Of a stretch of DNA of 64,000 nt, positions 18,601 to 25,072 are shown piece by piece. The notes beneath the pieces are model-generated. The model saw only the letters and a program-made list of their open reading frames with translations, made no database searches and had not been told where the DNA came from. How positions within the stretch are numbered: the first letter of the stretch is position 1; each line of letters begins with the position of its first letter. The position numbers were made by a program, and so were the translations under genes. The stretch lies in NCBI RefSeq assembly GCF_048268525.1, contig NZ_JBLWVH010000007.1, forward strand, positions 1 through 64,000, written 5' to 3'. Source of the stretch: Maricaulis sp048268525 (GTDB lineage Bacteria > Pseudomonadota > Alphaproteobacteria > Caulobacterales > Maricaulaceae).

Positions 18601-18704
18601 TCAGCCTGGTCTTCACCCTCGTCCTCATTCCCTGCCTGCTGCGGCTGGGCGAGGGAGCCCGTCAGCGTATTGCGCACACATCCTCAGCCGTTTCGGCCGA
18701 ATAG
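15621..18704 (+). CDS. RND-family efflux transporter (AcrB/HAE1-type)
   Basis: A 1027-residue inner-membrane pump with the usual duplicated layout: one helix, a large periplasmic loop, and a membrane bundle, repeated twice. Helix 1 is preceded by SLNNPAAVFVG. The TM4 region reads GMVMDAAIIVLENIIRR, retaining an aspartate of the proton relay. The second half has GLVINNAILLVDQTRQGE and MRLRPIFMSTMTSLLGMLP. It exports small molecules or lipophilic compounds with the adaptor encoded 20 bases downstream; no outer-membrane channel gene is next to it. Pump before adaptor is the reverse of the common acrAB order. Confidence 0.93.
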   Translation: MPLTRLSLNNPAAVFVGIALIVLMGVVAFTRLPIQLFPDTERPQVNIATFWRSASPLEMESEIIEPQEQLLTGLPGLEEMRVFVGEGSAFINLTFALETDMTQTAIDISNRLSQLPPLPRDAVGPNIGGFGGDAQQSLIWFFLQALPDNPNEIHDYSAFVEDTVIPRLEAIPGVASVQIGWGQRPEELQVTIDPYRAAALGVTLPQISGAIVNNSDVSGGNAEIGRRSYQMRFEGEFEPEELDELVIVWRDGTPVRLGDVATVSVNYGERNNFTYQNGNPAMGIEVRRQPGANVLSALDAVKAEVAEINATLLEERQLIMAPSFDASVFIMRAIDLLRTNLLLGVALAIFGLWLFLRRARATLIISLAIPVSLLSTLIVLFLLGRSLNVISLAGLAFATGMVMDAAIIVLENIIRRREAGEDADTASDKGAQQVWGALLASTTTTVAIFLPIIFTRNAEGQIFADLAVTIAVGVAISMIVAVTILPVAAKYWIRDRSTVTRQPVLNRIAGWVMTVSDSPRRRIGVAALLIALPLAFTWFSRPAMDYLPPVKRDAVDAFFMFPPGSNLDWIEEEVAATIVERLEPYMSGEREPALRNYYFGTFPGGGGATAGIRVQDQSRVGELERIVREEIITGIPDVVGFAQQGNLFGGFAQGGNIQVNIQSSDEGARARATQVGLQMLRERFPGVNINANPPPQSTQPRLTLVPNDRRIQEAGWARRNVAGMIAMLGDGQFIGEYFDGESRMNIILRSEGWDTPDQLAGLPIATPSGAVVPLGDLVQVREEVGVGGIQRLNRRRTVTININQPEGVSLEEILTVVQDEVEPAIRAELPPDGTVVYGGSADSLDRAVNTMLMNMGMAMVILFLILAGMFRSLRDAVLVLVSIPLAGVGGVAMLQILNLFVTQPLDLLTMMGFVILLGLVINNAILLVDQTRQGEREGLGRREAVEQALHMRLRPIFMSTMTSLLGMLPLLLVPGVGSAIYRGLAAAIVGGMSISLVFTLVLIPCLLRLGEGARQRIAHTSSAVSAE

Positions 18705-18724
18705 ACCTGACTTCGGAGACCCTC

Positions 18725-19789
18725 ATGCTGGCTCGACTTTTCAAACTGGCGACTGCCTTCATCCTCCCCGGCCTGACAGGAGCGGCTCTGGCCGTGCAAC
18801 CGGGGCCTCCGCCGCCTGCCGTTGTCAGGACGTCCGAGATCATTTCGCTCGACATGGCCCGGACGCTGACGACACCGGCCAGTGTGATGTCCCGCAATGA
18901 TGCCCAGATTGCCGCTGAAGCGTCCGGTCGCATCACCTTCATCGCCGAGCCGGGGGACGAGATCGCCGAGGGCGGGCTGATTGCGCAAATGGATGACCGG
19001 CAGGCCCGCATCCAGCTGGAAGAGGCCCGCGCCCGTCATGCGCGCGCAGCCGCCAATGCCAGCTACCAGAATGCCGAGGCGACCCGTTATCAACAGCTGG
19101 CAGAAAACGGCACGGTCCCGGCGACGCGCCGCCGGGAAGTGGAACTCGCCCGTGATCTTGCGGTGCAGGACGCGCGAGAGGCCCGCTCGGCGCTCGACCG
19201 CGCGGAACTGGCGCTCGAGCGGACCCAGATCCGTGCCCCCTTTTCCGGGCGCGTTGCCGTGCGACTGATCCAGGTCGGGGAGCTGTCTTCACCGGGGCGT
19301 GACATCGCCCGGCTGGTTGATATCGAGCACAAGGAAGCGGTGGCCCAGGTCCCCGTGGCTGTCGCGCCTTTCCTGCGTGTCGGCATGGACGTGTCGCTGT
19401 CACTCGGCAATGAGCAGACCGTGCGCGCGCCGATCCGTGCCATCATTCCGGTCGGCGACGCTGTCTCCCGCACCTTCGAAGTTCGCATCGATCTGGAGGG
19501 GTCGGACTGGATTGTCGGCTCGGCGGCACGTGTGGCCTTGCCCACCGAAACACCGCGGACCCAGCTCGCTGCGCCCTATGACGCCGTGATCTTGCGCGCC
19601 AACGGCAATTTCGTCTTCGTTGTCGATGACGAAGACGTGGCCCACCAGGTCGCGGTCGTGCCAGGGGTGCGGACCGATGGCTATGTCGCTATTTCCGGCG
19701 AGATCGAGCCCGGTCAGCGGGTTGTCGTTTCCGGTGCCGAAACCCTGTCTGACGGGCGCTCGGTCACCGAGCTGGGCGAAGACGCCTGA
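18725..19789 (+). CDS. RND periplasmic adaptor (membrane fusion protein, HlyD-like)
   Basis: A 354-residue protein with a signal peptide (FILPGLTGAALA). It has a split biotinyl-lipoyl-like domain (IAAEASGRITFIAEPGDEI and IRAPFSGRVAVRLIQVGE) around an alanine/arginine-rich coiled-coil hairpin of roughly 85 residues, then a beta-barrel and a C-terminal membrane-proximal domain. It should link the pump at 15621-18704 to an outer-membrane factor encoded elsewhere. GGAG lies 7 bases before the ATG. Its 3' end almost touches the convergent sdaA gene. No terminator hairpin is visible between them. Confidence 0.9.
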   Translation: MLARLFKLATAFILPGLTGAALAVQPGPPPPAVVRTSEIISLDMARTLTTPASVMSRNDAQIAAEASGRITFIAEPGDEIAEGGLIAQMDDRQARIQLEEARARHARAAANASYQNAEATRYQQLAENGTVPATRRREVELARDLAVQDAREARSALDRAELALERTQIRAPFSGRVAVRLIQVGELSSPGRDIARLVDIEHKEAVAQVPVAVAPFLRVGMDVSLSLGNEQTVRAPIRAIIPVGDAVSRTFEVRIDLEGSDWIVGSAARVALPTETPRTQLAAPYDAVILRANGNFVFVVDDEDVAHQVAVVPGVRTDGYVAISGEIEPGQRVVVSGAETLSDGRSVTELGEDA

Positions 19790-19791
19790 TC

Positions 19792-21177
19792 TCAGCAGGC
19801 GACCACATTGACAGCCAGGCCACCCTGGCTGGTTTCCTTGTATTTTTCCTGCATGTCGACGCCGGTCTGACGCATGGTTTCGATCACCTGATCCAGTGAG
19901 ACCTTCATGTCGACCGACGTCGCGCGCAGTGCCAGGCGGGCCGCGTCGATCGCCTTGATGGCGCCGATGGCATTGCGCTCGATGCAGGGGATCTGAACCA
20001 GCCCGCCGACCGGGTCGCAGGTCAGGCCCAGATTGTGTTCCATGCCGATCTCGGCGGCGTCCTCGATCTGGGCGTTATTGGCGCCCATGGCGGCGGCGAG
20101 GGCGGCGGCGGCCATGGAACAGGCGACCCCGACTTCACCCTGACATCCAGCCTCGGCGCCGGAAATCGAGGCGTTTTTCTTGTACAGGGAGCCGATCGCC
20201 GCCGCTGTCAGAAAGAAGCGTTGCAGGGCTTCCTCGTCATCCTGGTCGCGATGGTATTTGTCGAAATAGCGCGCCACCGCCGGGATGATGCCGGCGGCGC
20301 CATTGGTTGGCGCGGTCACGACGCGGCCACCGGCGGCATTCTCCTCATTGACCGCCATCGCCCACAGATTGATCCAGTCCATCGCGGCGAGCGGGTCTTT
20401 CTTGGGATCGACGGGCTCGGCGATCAGGTCGCGATTCATTTTGGGCGCGCGGCGCTTCACATTGAGACCACCAGGCAGGACACCATCCTGCTTCAGGCCG
20501 CGATCGATGCAATCCTCCATGGCGCGCCACAGGCCCTCGATACCCGCCCGGATCGTGTCGTCGGGAAGGAAGGTGCGCTCATTGGCCAGCATGATGCGAT
20601 AGATGGACAGGCCCGTGCGTTCGCCAATCTCAAGCAGTTCGGCGGCCGAGTTGAAGGGATAGGGTTCACCGTCCTTCACATCGGCGGCGGAATTGCGGCC
20701 TGCCTCGTGTTCATCGATCACGAAGCCGCCGCCGATCGAATACCAGATTTCCTCGCGAATGATGTCGCCGCTTTCGTCCAGTGCGCGGAATTTCAGTGCG
20801 TTGGAGTGGAAGGGCAGGCGGATATCCCCCCGGAAGTCCAGGTCCCGGCGCTCGTCGAATGGAATTTCACGGCCGTTGGCCAGCTTCAGCGTCTGCGCCT
20901 CGCGTATCCGGGCGAGGCGGGTCGGTATCGTGTCCGGATTGATGCGCGCGGGATCGCTGCCCTCCAGGCCGAGGAGTACCGCCGTATCTGTGCCGTGACC
21001 CAGTCCGGTCAGGGCGAGCGAGCCGTACAATTCGGTCTGCAACTGCGCGACCCTTGTGCCGGTCTTGTCCTCGAGCACGCGCTCGACGAACACCTTGGCC
21101 GCCTTCATTGGCCCCACGGTGTGGGAGCTGGACGGGCCGACGCCGATCTTGAAAAGGTCGAAAACACCGAAATGCAT
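19792..21177 (-). CDS. sdaA: L-serine ammonia-lyase, single-chain type
   Basis: This 461-residue enzyme converts L-serine to pyruvate and ammonia using a [4Fe-4S] cluster. The N-terminal beta domain begins at FDLFKIGVGPSSSHTVGPM, the family signature. The catalytic alpha domain has the cluster-binding cysteines in SGAEAGCQGEVGVACSM, CDPVGGLVQIPCIERN and the penultimate residues (VVAC at the end), as in E. coli SdaA. It is the last gene of a minus-strand run behind the Lrp-like gene (47 bases away), which suggests joint control of amino-acid breakdown. Confidence 0.95.
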   Translation of the reverse strand: MHFGVFDLFKIGVGPSSSHTVGPMKAAKVFVERVLEDKTGTRVAQLQTELYGSLALTGLGHGTDTAVLLGLEGSDPARINPDTIPTRLARIREAQTLKLANGREIPFDERRDLDFRGDIRLPFHSNALKFRALDESGDIIREEIWYSIGGGFVIDEHEAGRNSAADVKDGEPYPFNSAAELLEIGERTGLSIYRIMLANERTFLPDDTIRAGIEGLWRAMEDCIDRGLKQDGVLPGGLNVKRRAPKMNRDLIAEPVDPKKDPLAAMDWINLWAMAVNEENAAGGRVVTAPTNGAAGIIPAVARYFDKYHRDQDDEEALQRFFLTAAAIGSLYKKNASISGAEAGCQGEVGVACSMAAAALAAAMGANNAQIEDAAEIGMEHNLGLTCDPVGGLVQIPCIERNAIGAIKAIDAARLALRATSVDMKVSLDQVIETMRQTGVDMQEKYKETSQGGLAVNVVAC

Positions 21178-21224
21178 GGATCAGGCTCGCTGGTCGGAGG
21201 TGGTCAGGTGGCGATGGGTCAGGC

Positions 21225-21491
21225 TCAGCCGTCGCCAAGGCCCTGGTCACGGGTGAAGGCATTGAAACAGATGATGGTCTGCGTGTCCTTGATCCCGGCA
21301 ATCGTCTGGACCTTCTGGTTCACGAAACGGCCGATATCGGTGTCGTCCTGCAGGGTGAAGCGGGCCAGCAGGTCGAAGGCGCCGGAGATCGAATGCACCA
21401 TCGGCGCCTCGTCGAGATTGTCGACCAGCTTGGCAGCCACGTCATAGGTGTGGCCCAGCTCGCATTTGATGAAGACGTAGAATTGACGCAT
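21225..21491 (-). CDS. Stand-alone Lrp/AsnC effector-binding (RAM) domain protein
   Basis: The 88-residue protein is just the ligand-binding half of an Lrp/AsnC regulator; the DNA-binding helix-turn-helix is absent. It starts MRQFYVFIKCELGH and contains the alpha-beta sandwich segments VHSISGAFDLLARF and IAGIKDTQTIICF. AAGGAG lies 6 bases before the ATG, so this is a deliberately short gene and not a truncation. Such proteins can sense amino acids or mix with full-length Lrp subunits. It sits between kynU and sdaA on the same strand, which suggests sensing of tryptophan, alanine or serine (inference). Confidence 0.88.
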   Translation of the reverse strand: MRQFYVFIKCELGHTYDVAAKLVDNLDEAPMVHSISGAFDLLARFTLQDDTDIGRFVNQKVQTIAGIKDTQTIICFNAFTRDQGLGDG

Positions 21492-21503
21492 GGCAAACTC
21501 CTT

Positions 21504-21548
21504 GGGACTGCCGGCTACCCGGCGGGGGGGACTGCCGGCTACCCGGCG
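21504..21548. repeat. Tandem 21-bp repeat, each unit a small hairpin
   Basis: Two identical 21-bp units (21504-21524 and 21528-21548) lie 24 bases apart between the Lrp-like gene and kynU. Each can fold through TGCCGG and CCGGCG arms around a CTACC-like loop. The left unit lies directly upstream of the Lrp-like ribosome site, so it would form hairpins in that leader. It could be a transcript-stability or attenuation element, or simply a slippage duplication. Confidence 0.5.
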
Positions 21549-21561
21549 TGCAATGTGGGTG

Positions 21562-22791
21562 TCAGGTCACGGCCGACCGGATGTTGAACCGCGGCTCCTG
21601 CCAGACGCCGCTTTGCATGACATCGGCGAGGATGTCGACGGCGTTCCAGACATCCTCATACCCGACATAGAGCGGCGTGAAGCCGAAGCGCAGGATATCC
21701 GGCGCACGGAAATCCCCGATCACGCCCCGCTCGATCAGGGCCTGCATGATGGCATAGCCGTGCTTGTGGGCGAAGGAGACCTGTGAGCCACGTATGCCGG
21801 CATCGCGGGGGCTGCGCAGTTCGAACCCGTCGAGCCGGTCCTCGACCAGGTCGATGAACAGATCACCCAGAGCCTCCGACTTCGCCCGGATCGCCGACAT
21901 GTCGGCGTCGAGCATGATGTCGAGGCCGCATTCCAGCGCCGCCATGCCAATGATGGCCGGGGTCCCGCACTGGAAGCGGTCAATGCCGGGAGCCGGTTCG
22001 TACCGGTCATCAAAGTCAAAGGGCCGGGCATGACCCAGCCACCCGGACAGGACCGGAAACACCCTGTCGTGATGACGTTTGGCGACGAACAGGAAGGCCG
22101 GAGCACCGGGACCGCCATTGAGATATTTATAGCCACAGCCCACCGCGAAATCGGCTTTGCAGTCATTGAGCGTCACCGGCATGGCACCGGCGCTGTGACT
22201 GAGGTCCCAGATCACAGGAATGCCCAGGGCCTGGGCGCGGGCCGTCACCGCCTTCATGTCGTGCAATTGGCCGGACTTGTAGTGGGTATGGGTGAGGAGC
22301 AGCGCCGCAACGTCTTCGGTCAGCGACGCATCAATGGCGTCCCGGTCGACCAGGACCTGCCGGATGCGCCCGCCGGAGAGGGCCGCCAGGCCCTCCATCA
22401 TATACGCGTCGGTTGGAAAGTTTCCGGTTTCCGACAGGATCACGGAGCGCTCAGGTGCCAATTGCAGACAGGCGCACAGGCCTTTGAAAATATTGACCGA
22501 TGTTGACTCGCCCGCGATCACTTCACCCGGGTCTGCGCCGATCAGTCGGGCAATCTTGTCGCCCAATCGCCGCGGGGCGCTGATCCAGTCATGGCTGTTC
22601 CAGGCACGGATGAGGTCTTCACCCCATTCGCGCTTCACAACTGACTCGACACGGTCGGGCGTGGATTTGGGCAGGGCGCCGAGCGAGTTGCCGTCGAGAT
22701 AGATCACCCCGTCAGGGATGGAAAAACGCTCGCGAAACCCGGCCAGCGGGTCGGCTGCGTCGAGACGGCGAACGTCATCGCGTGTTGTCAT
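21562..22791 (-). CDS. kynU: Kynureninase
   Basis: This 409-residue PLP enzyme splits kynurenine into anthranilate and alanine. It opens with YLDGNSLGALPKSTP, a family marker. The cofactor lysine lies in the DFAVGCGYKYLNGGPGAPAF segment, and DLSHSAGAMPV holds the aspartate that pairs with the pyridine ring. An open frame continues upstream to 23004 through kynB sequence. The ATG ending at 22791 is chosen because it overlaps the kynB stop (ATGA) and gives the normal family length. It is the third gene of kynA-kynB-kynU. Confidence 0.96.
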   Translation of the reverse strand: MTTRDDVRRLDAADPLAGFRERFSIPDGVIYLDGNSLGALPKSTPDRVESVVKREWGEDLIRAWNSHDWISAPRRLGDKIARLIGADPGEVIAGESTSVNIFKGLCACLQLAPERSVILSETGNFPTDAYMMEGLAALSGGRIRQVLVDRDAIDASLTEDVAALLLTHTHYKSGQLHDMKAVTARAQALGIPVIWDLSHSAGAMPVTLNDCKADFAVGCGYKYLNGGPGAPAFLFVAKRHHDRVFPVLSGWLGHARPFDFDDRYEPAPGIDRFQCGTPAIIGMAALECGLDIMLDADMSAIRAKSEALGDLFIDLVEDRLDGFELRSPRDAGIRGSQVSFAHKHGYAIMQALIERGVIGDFRAPDILRFGFTPLYVGYEDVWNAVDILADVMQSGVWQEPRFNIRSAVT

Positions 22792-23417
22792 GGCAGTTCT
22801 CTCAGTACGGCGCGCAGTGGTGCGGCATCGGCGCCGGCAATCTTGAGCGGCAGGGCAATGAGTTCGTAGCGCCCATCGGGAATGCCATCGAACACGAGGC
22901 CTTCGAGGATTCGCATATCGTGCCGCTGCACCGCGTGATGGGCGTCCATGGTCTTGGATGTCTGCGGGTCCAGTGACGCCGCGTCGACCCCGATCAACCG
23001 GCAACCGGACGCCGCCAGGCGGTCGATGGTGTCTGCGTGTAGCGCGCGGAAGTCCGGATCCCAGGTGTCGGTTGGAAATGAGGCATAGGTGCGGACCAGA
23101 ACGCGGCTTGCCCCGTCAATCACCGACCAGTCCAGATCGGCTGGCGTCACGTGCGGATCGGAGCCGGTAGCCGTCACGAGGGTGCAAGGGCCGATATACA
23201 GATCCAGGGGCGTTGCGGCGATGTCATCGCCGGCCCGATCGTAATGACTGGGCGCGTCGGCATGGGCACCGCTATGGGTGGACAGGGTCAGGCGCGACAC
23301 CTTGACCGGACAGTCCGGCCCGATGGTCCAGACCTCGTCGCAGGCAAAGGCGGTGTCGCCAGGCCAGACCGGCAAATCCGGGCGCAGGGTCTGCGATATG
23401 TCCCACATCTTCGCCAT
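22788..23417 (-). CDS. kynB: Kynurenine formamidase
   Basis: A 209-residue cyclase-family hydrolase that converts N-formylkynurenine to kynurenine. It has the metal-site motif HSGAHADAPSHYD, standard for KynB, preceded by the start MWDISQTLRPDLPVWPGDT. The C-terminus keeps the GIPDGRYELIALPLK segment. It begins 3 bases after kynA and overlaps kynU by 4 bases, so kynABU is a tightly coupled operon that degrades tryptophan to anthranilate. Confidence 0.95.
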   Translation of the reverse strand: MAKMWDISQTLRPDLPVWPGDTAFACDEVWTIGPDCPVKVSRLTLSTHSGAHADAPSHYDRAGDDIAATPLDLYIGPCTLVTATGSDPHVTPADLDWSVIDGASRVLVRTYASFPTDTWDPDFRALHADTIDRLAASGCRLIGVDAASLDPQTSKTMDAHHAVQRHDMRILEGLVFDGIPDGRYELIALPLKIAGADAAPLRAVLRELP

Positions 23418-23420
23418 GGC

Positions 23421-24269
23421 TCAGAGCGAGGTCCGCACGGTCCAGATTTCCGGGAAGAAGCGCAGGTCCAGCGCCTTCACCAGATAGGACACGCCGCCGG
23501 TTCCACCGGTGCCGCGACGAAAGCCGATGATCCGCTCAACGGTCTTCATGTGGTTGAAGCGCCATTGCTGGAATTTGTGCTCGAGATCGACCAGTTTCTC
23601 GCCCAACTCATAGGCTTCCCAATGGGTCTCGCTATCGCGATAGATAGCCCGCCAGACATCTTCCACGGCGGGGCTGGCTTCATAGGATTGCGACCAGTCG
23701 CGATCGAGGCGGTCGGCGGGAATGTCATAGCCCTTGCGGGCCAACCAGCGCAGCGTCTCGTCCCACAGGCTGGGATTTTGCAACGCCTCGTCGACCATCT
23801 TGAAAGCGGGCGGATTGCTGGCATGGACCCGGGCGAGAGCGGCATTCTTGTTGCCGAGCCGGTATTCAAGCGTCCGGTACTGGAAAGACTGGAAGCCGGA
23901 CGAGGCGCCGAGCTTGTCGCGGAAGGCCAGATAATCGGCCGGCGTCATCGTGGCGAGCACTTCCCAGGCCTGGATCAATTGTTCCTGGATACGGCTGACG
24001 CGGGCGAATTTCTTCAGTGCCGGACCGGCATTGTCGGAGCGGAGATCCGCCAGTGCGGCATCGGTCTCGTGCAGGAGAAGCTTCATCCACAATTCGGCGA
24101 CGTGATGGATGACGACGAACAGCATTTCGTCATGCTCGTCGGTCAACGGTTTTTGCGCGGCAAGCAGGACGTCCAGGGCCAGATAGCCGCCATAGGACAT
24201 CTCGTCCTTGAAGTCCCAGTGGATGTCCTCGCCGGACACATCCACACGGGATGAGAATGTCTCGCTCAT
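23421..24269 (-). CDS. kynA: Tryptophan 2,3-dioxygenase
   Basis: A heme enzyme that opens the indole ring of L-tryptophan, the first step of the kynurenine route. The 282-residue protein includes the conserved GGYLALDVLLAAQKP, HHVAELWMKLLLHE and SSGFQSFQYRTLEYRLG blocks, and the C-terminal FRRGTGGTGGVSYL loop that closes over the substrate. I chose the ATG ending at 24269 (MSETFSSRV) over an in-frame codon 16 residues upstream, since GGAG-rich sequence precedes it and family members start near here. It leads the kyn operon and is divergent from the HupE-like gene. Confidence 0.95.
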   Translation of the reverse strand: MSETFSSRVDVSGEDIHWDFKDEMSYGGYLALDVLLAAQKPLTDEHDEMLFVVIHHVAELWMKLLLHETDAALADLRSDNAGPALKKFARVSRIQEQLIQAWEVLATMTPADYLAFRDKLGASSGFQSFQYRTLEYRLGNKNAALARVHASNPPAFKMVDEALQNPSLWDETLRWLARKGYDIPADRLDRDWSQSYEASPAVEDVWRAIYRDSETHWEAYELGEKLVDLEHKFQQWRFNHMKTVERIIGFRRGTGGTGGVSYLVKALDLRFFPEIWTVRTSL

Positions 24270-24431
24270 CCTGTCACTCCCCGTTCTCCGGTCGTGAGCC
24301 GAGCGACTCACAATCACCGTCGTCGTTGCGTTGAGGTGTAGGGGTTAAGCGGGTCGACTGGCAACCGTAGCGGACGCTTGATGGCAAGCCGCGCCTTGCC
24401 TAGTTTTCGCCGCCAGTCAGGGGAGTGGACC

Positions 24432-25016
24432 ATGGAAGCAGCCGTAGAACAAAGCGTCTGGGACGTGATCGGTCTTTATCTCCAGCAGGGTTATATCCAC
24501 ATCCTGCCGCGCGGCCTGGATCACATCCTGTTTGTGCTGGCGTTGTTTTTCGCTTCCACGCGTCTCAAGCCACTGATCTGGCAGATCTCTGCCTTCACCC
24601 TGGCCCACACGCTGACGCTGGCGCTCGCGGTGCTGGGCTATGTCGATCTGGATCCGGCCATCGTCGAACCAATCATCGCACTGTCGATTGCCTTCGTGGC
24701 CATCGAGAACCTGATCTTCAGGGACATGACCCGCTGGCGTCCGGCGATCGTGTTTGCCTTCGGTCTGTTCCACGGTCTGGGATTTGCCGGCGTGCTCAGC
24801 GATTACGGCCTGCCGGAGGACCAATTGCTGGCCTCGTTGTTGAGCTTCAATATCGGTGTTGAAGCCGGGCAGCTGACCATCGTGGCGGCCTGCTGGCTGG
24901 TGCTGCACCGCTTCGCCGAGGCGAACTGGTATCCATGGCTGGTCCGGTTTGCCTCCGGCGCCATTGCCCTGATGGCCCTGTGGTGGACTTTCGAGCGCAT
25001 TTTCCTTGGCGGGTAG
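24432..25016 (+). CDS. HupE/UreJ-like membrane protein
   Basis: A 194-residue protein with about six hydrophobic helices. GYIHILPRGLDHILFVLALFF and FTLAHTLTLALAVLG contain the histidines typical of the HupE/UreJ_2 family, and FAFGLFHGLGFAGVL is its second signature. Relatives are putative nickel or cobalt permeases near hydrogenase or urease genes, but no such enzyme lies nearby, so metal transport is uncertain. GGGGAG precedes the ATG at 24432; an upstream in-frame start at 24378 would add 18 unlikely residues. Confidence 0.82.
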   Translation: MEAAVEQSVWDVIGLYLQQGYIHILPRGLDHILFVLALFFASTRLKPLIWQISAFTLAHTLTLALAVLGYVDLDPAIVEPIIALSIAFVAIENLIFRDMTRWRPAIVFAFGLFHGLGFAGVLSDYGLPEDQLLASLLSFNIGVEAGQLTIVAACWLVLHRFAEANWYPWLVRFASGAIALMALWWTFERIFLGG

Positions 25017-25021
25017 ACATG

Positions 25022-25049
25022 AAAAAGGCGGCCCCGGTGTGGAGCCGCC
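25022..25049 (-). terminator. Intrinsic terminator of the M2 peptidase gene
   Basis: Read on the minus strand, GGCGGC-type arms (25044-25049 with 25027-25032, extendable to 9 bp with one mismatch) enclose a short loop and are followed by five T residues (complement of 25022-25026). It lies just beyond the stop of the minus-strand M2 peptidase gene and right after the convergent HupE-like gene. On the plus strand only a weak CTT follows, so it is mainly a minus-strand terminator. Confidence 0.75.
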
Positions 25050-25072
25050 CTTCATTCAATCCGATGGACTGA

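Noticed and set aside
17472..18677. 401-codon open frame antisense to the RND pump gene
   Set aside because: It mirrors conserved transmembrane codons of the pump; product lacks any recognisable domain.
20035..21447. 470-codon open frame antisense to sdaA
   Set aside because: The opposite strand carries a full, conserved serine deaminase; the antisense product is glycine/arginine-rich with no motif.
21504..21548. CRISPR-like or att site duplication
   Set aside because: Only two copies, 3-base spacing, and no integrase or cas gene nearby.
22792..23004. N-terminal extension of kynU
   Set aside because: It lies in kynB sequence on the same strand and lacks homology; the ATGA overlap start gives the family length.
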